A stretch of DNA of 64,000 bases from assembly GCA_963815495.1 (NCBI GenBank), contig CAWFGW010000015.1, positions 124,001-188,000 of the forward strand, read 5' to 3'. The position numbers and the translations under genes are program-made. This DNA is from CAWFGW01 sp963815495 (GTDB lineage Bacteria; Bacteroidota; Bacteroidia; Cytophagales; JAAEPT01). Under the pieces are notes generated by a model, which was given only the letters and a program-made list of their open reading frames with translations, did no database searches and was not told the DNA's origin. Of the stretch, positions 60,982 through 64,000 are shown piece by piece (positions within the stretch are counted from its first letter, which is position 1; each line of letters opens with the position of its first letter).

Positions 60982-61005
60982 AACGTCAGTGTCCTCACTG
61001 ACGTT
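60982..61005. repeat. REP-like palindrome 4, overlapping the 3' end of tilS
   Basis: AACGTCAGTG TCCT CACTGACGTT: perfect 10-bp arms. It overlaps the last codons of tilS on the minus strand; the stop TGA and the preceding R-Q codons lie inside the palindrome. Confidence 0.8.
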
Positions 61006-62299
61006 CTACCATAAAGACCACTTCACTTTCCTTCTCTACCTTAAACCGTTCATCAACCCTTAAACCAACAACCCAACAAATTTTATTTTCAGAAAGTAGT
61101 ACCAAAACCTTATTTTTTTCATGAATCGGTACTTTTTGGTCAATTAAAAAATCACTGACTTTCTTTTTCCCTTTCATCCCGAAGGGTTGAAATTTATCAC
61201 CTAGTTGCCAGTTTCGCAGGGTCAGGGGGAAAGTCAATTTTGAAGCATCCAGCTGTGCAATAATATTTGGCTGTGCTAGGTTTTGAGGTTTAGCAATTGT
61301 AGCGAATGTCAATTTACCTCCTGGGAAAATCACTTCTGATTGTCCTTCTTCAATAATAATTTCAAAATCTACAATATTTGCTTTTTCTGAAACCAACAAA
61401 CGACCACGATCATACACCGCCACATACTTTTCTGCTTCCCATTGTTTACCTGAAAGTTTTGCTTTTAATAGCTCTTGAAACTGGTTTTCAGCAAACCCTT
61501 TTTCTTTCAACCATTCTAATAGAATAGCATGGTTTGAAATCGTTTTTAAAAATGCTTCTTCAATAGTCCAACCAGTCGGTGTCTTAAAATTAGTATCAAT
61601 TTTTTTTACTTCAACGGCAACATGTTCAGCAAGCAACTTCCATCGCTCGATATTATCAGAAAAAGTATGTAAGAAGTTCGGGTTAAGTTGTTCAAACAAA
61701 TCTATAGCATGATGCCGGATTAAGTTTCTTTTATACTTATCACTTTGGTTGGAGCTATCTTCTCGCCAAGTTAATCCTTCTGTTTTTGCGAAATTTTCAA
61801 TTTCGATTTTTGTTGCGAATAGAAGTGGTCTTACAAGCTGTTCTGAGACGGGTGCTATTCCACTCAAGCCTTTTACTCCAGTACCTCGAATTGTGTTTAA
61901 CAAAACCGTTTCCACATTATCATTCAAATGATGTGCGGTTACCAATTTTATATACTGGTATTCTTCCAATAATTCATTAAACCAATGATAACGTAACTTT
62001 CTAGCTATCATCTGGGTGGATTCACCACTTCCTTGTTGTTCGGTTTTAGTATCAAATACTTTACAATGAAACGGGACTTGGTACGTTTCAGCTAATGATT
62101 TTACAAAAGCCATATCCCCATTGGATTCTTCACCACGCAACTGAAAATTACAATGTGCAATGGCAAAAGGAATGTGGGCAGCAGCAAATAAATGGGACAA
62201 AACCACAGAATCTACCCCACTACTTACTGCCAAGAGAAAAACTTGGTTTGGTTTTGGTTTATAGATCGAATTCAAATAATCTAAAAAGCGGTCTAGCAT
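60995..62299 (-). CDS. tilS: tRNA(Ile)-lysidine synthetase
   Basis: Modifies the wobble C of tRNA-Ile(CAU) so that it reads AUA. The start is ATG 62299 (MLDRFLDYLNSIYK). The ATP PP-loop reads AVSSGVDSV (Ser26-Ser27-Gly28-Val29-Asp30-Ser31) where the consensus is SGGxDS, so a Gly is replaced by Ser. IAHCNFQLRGEESNGD and TAHHLNDNVETVLLN are the expected substrate-binding stretches, and the C-terminal TilS domain (GDKFQPFGMKGKKKVSDFLID) is intact. It is 434 residues. Its final codons come from a REP palindrome. Confidence 0.92.
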   Translation of the reverse strand: MLDRFLDYLNSIYKPKPNQVFLLAVSSGVDSVVLSHLFAAAHIPFAIAHCNFQLRGEESNGDMAFVKSLAETYQVPFHCKVFDTKTEQQGSGESTQMIARKLRYHWFNELLEEYQYIKLVTAHHLNDNVETVLLNTIRGTGVKGLSGIAPVSEQLVRPLLFATKIEIENFAKTEGLTWREDSSNQSDKYKRNLIRHHAIDLFEQLNPNFLHTFSDNIERWKLLAEHVAVEVKKIDTNFKTPTGWTIEEAFLKTISNHAILLEWLKEKGFAENQFQELLKAKLSGKQWEAEKYVAVYDRGRLLVSEKANIVDFEIIIEEGQSEVIFPGGKLTFATIAKPQNLAQPNIIAQLDASKLTFPLTLRNWQLGDKFQPFGMKGKKKVSDFLIDQKVPIHEKNKVLVLLSENKICWVVGLRVDERFKVEKESEVVFMVERQ

Positions 62300-62322
62300 G
62301 ATTACAAGATAGCTTTTTTCCT

Positions 62323-62330
62323 TAGTTTTG
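62323..62330 (+). promoter_or_regulatory. -7 element hugging the ostA-like start
   Basis: TAGTTTTG ends 6 bp before the ATG at 62337, in the 37-bp gap between divergent tilS and the OstA-like gene. No TTG at -33. Confidence 0.4.
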
Positions 62331-62336
62331 CACACC

Positions 62337-63878
62337 ATGAAAAAAGGGCTTTACATATATTTATTACTTTTCTGCTGTTTTTTCTTCCAAGGATTTTCTC
62401 AAAAAATAGAGCGAATCAACCTAAAACAAGCCAATAAGCTAAAAGGGGGCGTGTTTAATGGGGAAAAAATTAACAAAGTATTGGGCAATGTCATTTTCAC
62501 ACATGAGGATGCTACCATGTATTGTGACTCTGCTTATCAATATGTTAAAAGTAATAAAATAGATGCCTTTGGTCATGTGCGAATCTTAGATAAAGGAACA
62601 ACCGTCTATGGCGATGTGTTGTATTACAATGGTGATACCGAGCTAGCAAAAATTCGAGGTAAAGAAGTTCGGTTGGTTGATGATAAACAAACGTTAACTA
62701 CACAGTTTTTAGACTATAACCTTAAAACAAGTACGGGAATCTACTTCAATGGAGGAAAGGTCGTTGATCAAGAATCAACCCTAACAAGTGATAGAGGTAC
62801 TTATTATAACTTACAAAAGAAATACACCTTTAAGAAAAAGGTCAAGTTGGTACGGGAAAATTATACCCTATATTCGGATACCCTAGAGTATCATACTGAT
62901 TCAAAAATGGCCTATTTCCATGGTCCAACTAACATTTACTCAGAAACACAACACCTGTTTGCTAAGAAAGGACAATACCACACTGTAAAAGAAATTTCAC
63001 GATTTAAGGACAGTGCTTTTGTAGAAACTAAAGAATATCGATTAACGGGCGATAGTTTATTTTTCAACAATGCTAGTGAAGTGAGTAAAGCTTTCAAAAA
63101 CGTAAAACTCACTTCTATAAAAGATACCATCACGGTGTATGGTGACAAAGCCATCCGCTGGGGAAAATTAGGGTATTCGAAAGTCTTTGGAAATGCAGTT
63201 GCCCTAAAAAAACTTGAAAATGATACTTTGTACTTATTGGCTGATACGTTGATAAACCAAGAAGATACCTTAGGCAGAAAGAGTGGAATTACAGCCTTTA
63301 ATCATGTGAAATTATTTCATAAAGATTTTCAGGGAAAATCAGATTCATTGATTTACCTTTTAACTGATTCCACTATCTCCATGTTTAGAGATCCTGTATT
63401 ATGGAATAAAAACAATCAAATTACGGGTGATACCGTGATTTCCGTATTGAAAAATGGGGAAATTAACCGTGCTTATGTCAACACAAATAGTTTTGTGATT
63501 TCGCATGACACCCTCACGCGTTTCAATCAAATTAAAGGTCGAAACATGATTGCCTACTTCAAAGAAGGTGACTTAGACTATGTGGATGTTTTGGGGAATG
63601 GGGAAAGCAATTATTATGCTGTCGATGATGCCGATAAGTCTTTAACGGGCTTAAACTACATTATTTGCTCTAACATGGTGATTTATTTTAAGGATAATCA
63701 GTTGAACCAAATTTCATTTTTGAAAAAACCCGATGCTCGATTTATTCCGCCAGCTCAAATCACCAGTACCGACCGCCAACTGAAAAATTTTAATTGGCGA
63801 GCGGAAATAAAACCTCAACTGCATGAGTTTATCTCTCGAACAGATTTTGAGAAAATAATAAACATTGAAAATCAATAA
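62337..63878 (+). CDS. OstA-like protein (LptA/LptD N-terminal family)
   Basis: A 513-residue exported protein starting at ATG 62337 (MKKGLYIYLLLFCCFFFQGFSQ), not at the TTG 9 bp earlier. It is built of LptA-like repeats: VLGNVIFTHEDATMYCDSAYQY, AFGHVRILDKGTTVYGDVLYY and later YGDKAIRWG and VKLFHKDFQGKSDSLIYL. Such proteins link lipopolysaccharide export to the outer membrane. It precedes the bamD-like gene; the pair is typical of Bacteroidota envelope-assembly loci. Confidence 0.88.
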   Translation: MKKGLYIYLLLFCCFFFQGFSQKIERINLKQANKLKGGVFNGEKINKVLGNVIFTHEDATMYCDSAYQYVKSNKIDAFGHVRILDKGTTVYGDVLYYNGDTELAKIRGKEVRLVDDKQTLTTQFLDYNLKTSTGIYFNGGKVVDQESTLTSDRGTYYNLQKKYTFKKKVKLVRENYTLYSDTLEYHTDSKMAYFHGPTNIYSETQHLFAKKGQYHTVKEISRFKDSAFVETKEYRLTGDSLFFNNASEVSKAFKNVKLTSIKDTITVYGDKAIRWGKLGYSKVFGNAVALKKLENDTLYLLADTLINQEDTLGRKSGITAFNHVKLFHKDFQGKSDSLIYLLTDSTISMFRDPVLWNKNNQITGDTVISVLKNGEINRAYVNTNSFVISHDTLTRFNQIKGRNMIAYFKEGDLDYVDVLGNGESNYYAVDDADKSLTGLNYIICSNMVIYFKDNQLNQISFLKKPDARFIPPAQITSTDRQLKNFNWRAEIKPQLHEFISRTDFEKIINIENQ

Positions 63879-63895
63879 TAAAACTGGTATCTTTG
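63865..63895 (+). promoter_or_regulatory. Promoter of the bamD-like gene (TTG-N20-TAnnTTTG)
   Basis: TTG (63865-63867), a 20-bp spacer and TATCTTTG (63888-63895), 7 bp before the ATG at 63903. The -33 box lies within the last codons of the OstA-like gene. The leader would be only a few nucleotides. Confidence 0.55.
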
Positions 63896-63902
63896 CCGGC
63901 TT

Positions 63903-64000
63903 ATGTTTAAAAGAATCGTATTTGCGTTCATAATAGTTACACTCACCTTATCCGGGTGTAGTGAATTTCAACGTATCCAAAAAAAGGGGACGTATGATGA
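63903..64000 (+). CDS. bamD: Outer membrane assembly lipoprotein BamD-like (5' end only)
   Basis: The visible 32 codons read a signal peptide ending at a lipobox TLSGC, then SEFQRIQKKGTYDD, close to the start of Bacteroidota BamD lipoproteins. The gene runs past the window end. It is 24 bp after the OstA-like gene. Confidence 0.75.
   Translation, partial: MFKRIVFAFIIVTLTLSGCSEFQRIQKKGTYD

Overview
The window is chromosomal DNA from an AT-rich member of the Bacteroidota, most likely order Flavobacteriales. The family is not certain; Crocinitomicaceae or Cryomorphaceae-like lineages are my guess. Support comes from type IX secretion features (a PorP/SprF-like protein beside a gliding-motility-type C-terminal cargo, and T9SS type A tails on a GH9 glycosidase and an expansin), TAnnTTTG-type -7 promoter elements, Bacteroidota-style genes (OstA-like followed by BamD, DUF6495, a bacilliredoxin YtxJ, a fused E1 alpha/beta dehydrogenase, a SulP transporter) and almost no Shine-Dalgarno-like leaders.

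Layout. 1-3.0 kb: end of an ABC-2 permease, then a metX-hom methionine/threonine branch operon with a small lipoprotein. 3.2-6.3 kb: a TonB-dependent receptor coupled to a thioredoxin-fold protein. 6.4-10.1 kb: rnr, a polyprenyl diphosphate synthase and a rhomboid protease in one tightly packed operon. 10.3-20 kb: two YfiR-like periplasmic proteins, a fused Dpp/Opp ATPase, a PolB-like exonuclease, NhaC, SulP, a lysylphosphatidylglycerol-synthase-like membrane protein and two DUF2383-like four-helix proteins. 20.1-27.6 kb: GSCFA, dinB, a TrmH-family methyltransferase, an LTA-synthase-like sulfatase and mutS. 27.6-31.6 kb: a T9SS cargo/SprF pair and an operon of a lipoprotein with two bacterial expansins. 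With the GH9 endoglucanase-type enzyme at 38.7-40.7 kb this suggests attack on, or loosening of, cellulose-like walls. 31.7-32.7 kb: tRNA-His(GTG) followed by three tandem units, each a GIY-YIG nuclease gene plus a duplicated 3' part of the tRNA. The unit nearest the tRNA is intact and the other two are decayed. 32.7-38.7 kb: pyrC, a DEAD-box helicase and gcvP.

40.9-50.7 kb: a 7TM-DISM receptor fused to an IS1595-type transposase zinc ribbon, then a long minus-strand operon (a secreted caspase-like protein, a THUMP methyltransferase, DUF6495, an EamA transporter, a TPR-like protein and a YigZ/IMPACT protein), a short secreted protein and a ModF/PhrA-like ATPase. 50.7-58.2 kb: ispF and an M16 peptidase, the fused E1, an envelope operon with two repeat-rich ORFs that look like one gene split by a frameshift, ytxJ, an outer-membrane-like protein and lipA. 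58.3-64 kb: a DUF4442 thioesterase-fold protein, hemH, a small protein, a RAYT transposase flanked by two pairs of REP-like palindromes, tilS, and ostA-bamD.

Most of the window is housekeeping. The unusual parts are the tRNA-His/GIY-YIG tandem array, the receptor-transposase-zinc-ribbon fusion, the RAYT with paired palindromes (one of which supplies the end of tilS), the split repeat-protein gene and the secreted caspase-like protein. No phage, CRISPR array, rRNA or complete insertion sequence was seen. All product calls come from reading translated sequence and remembered family motifs; no database search was possible.
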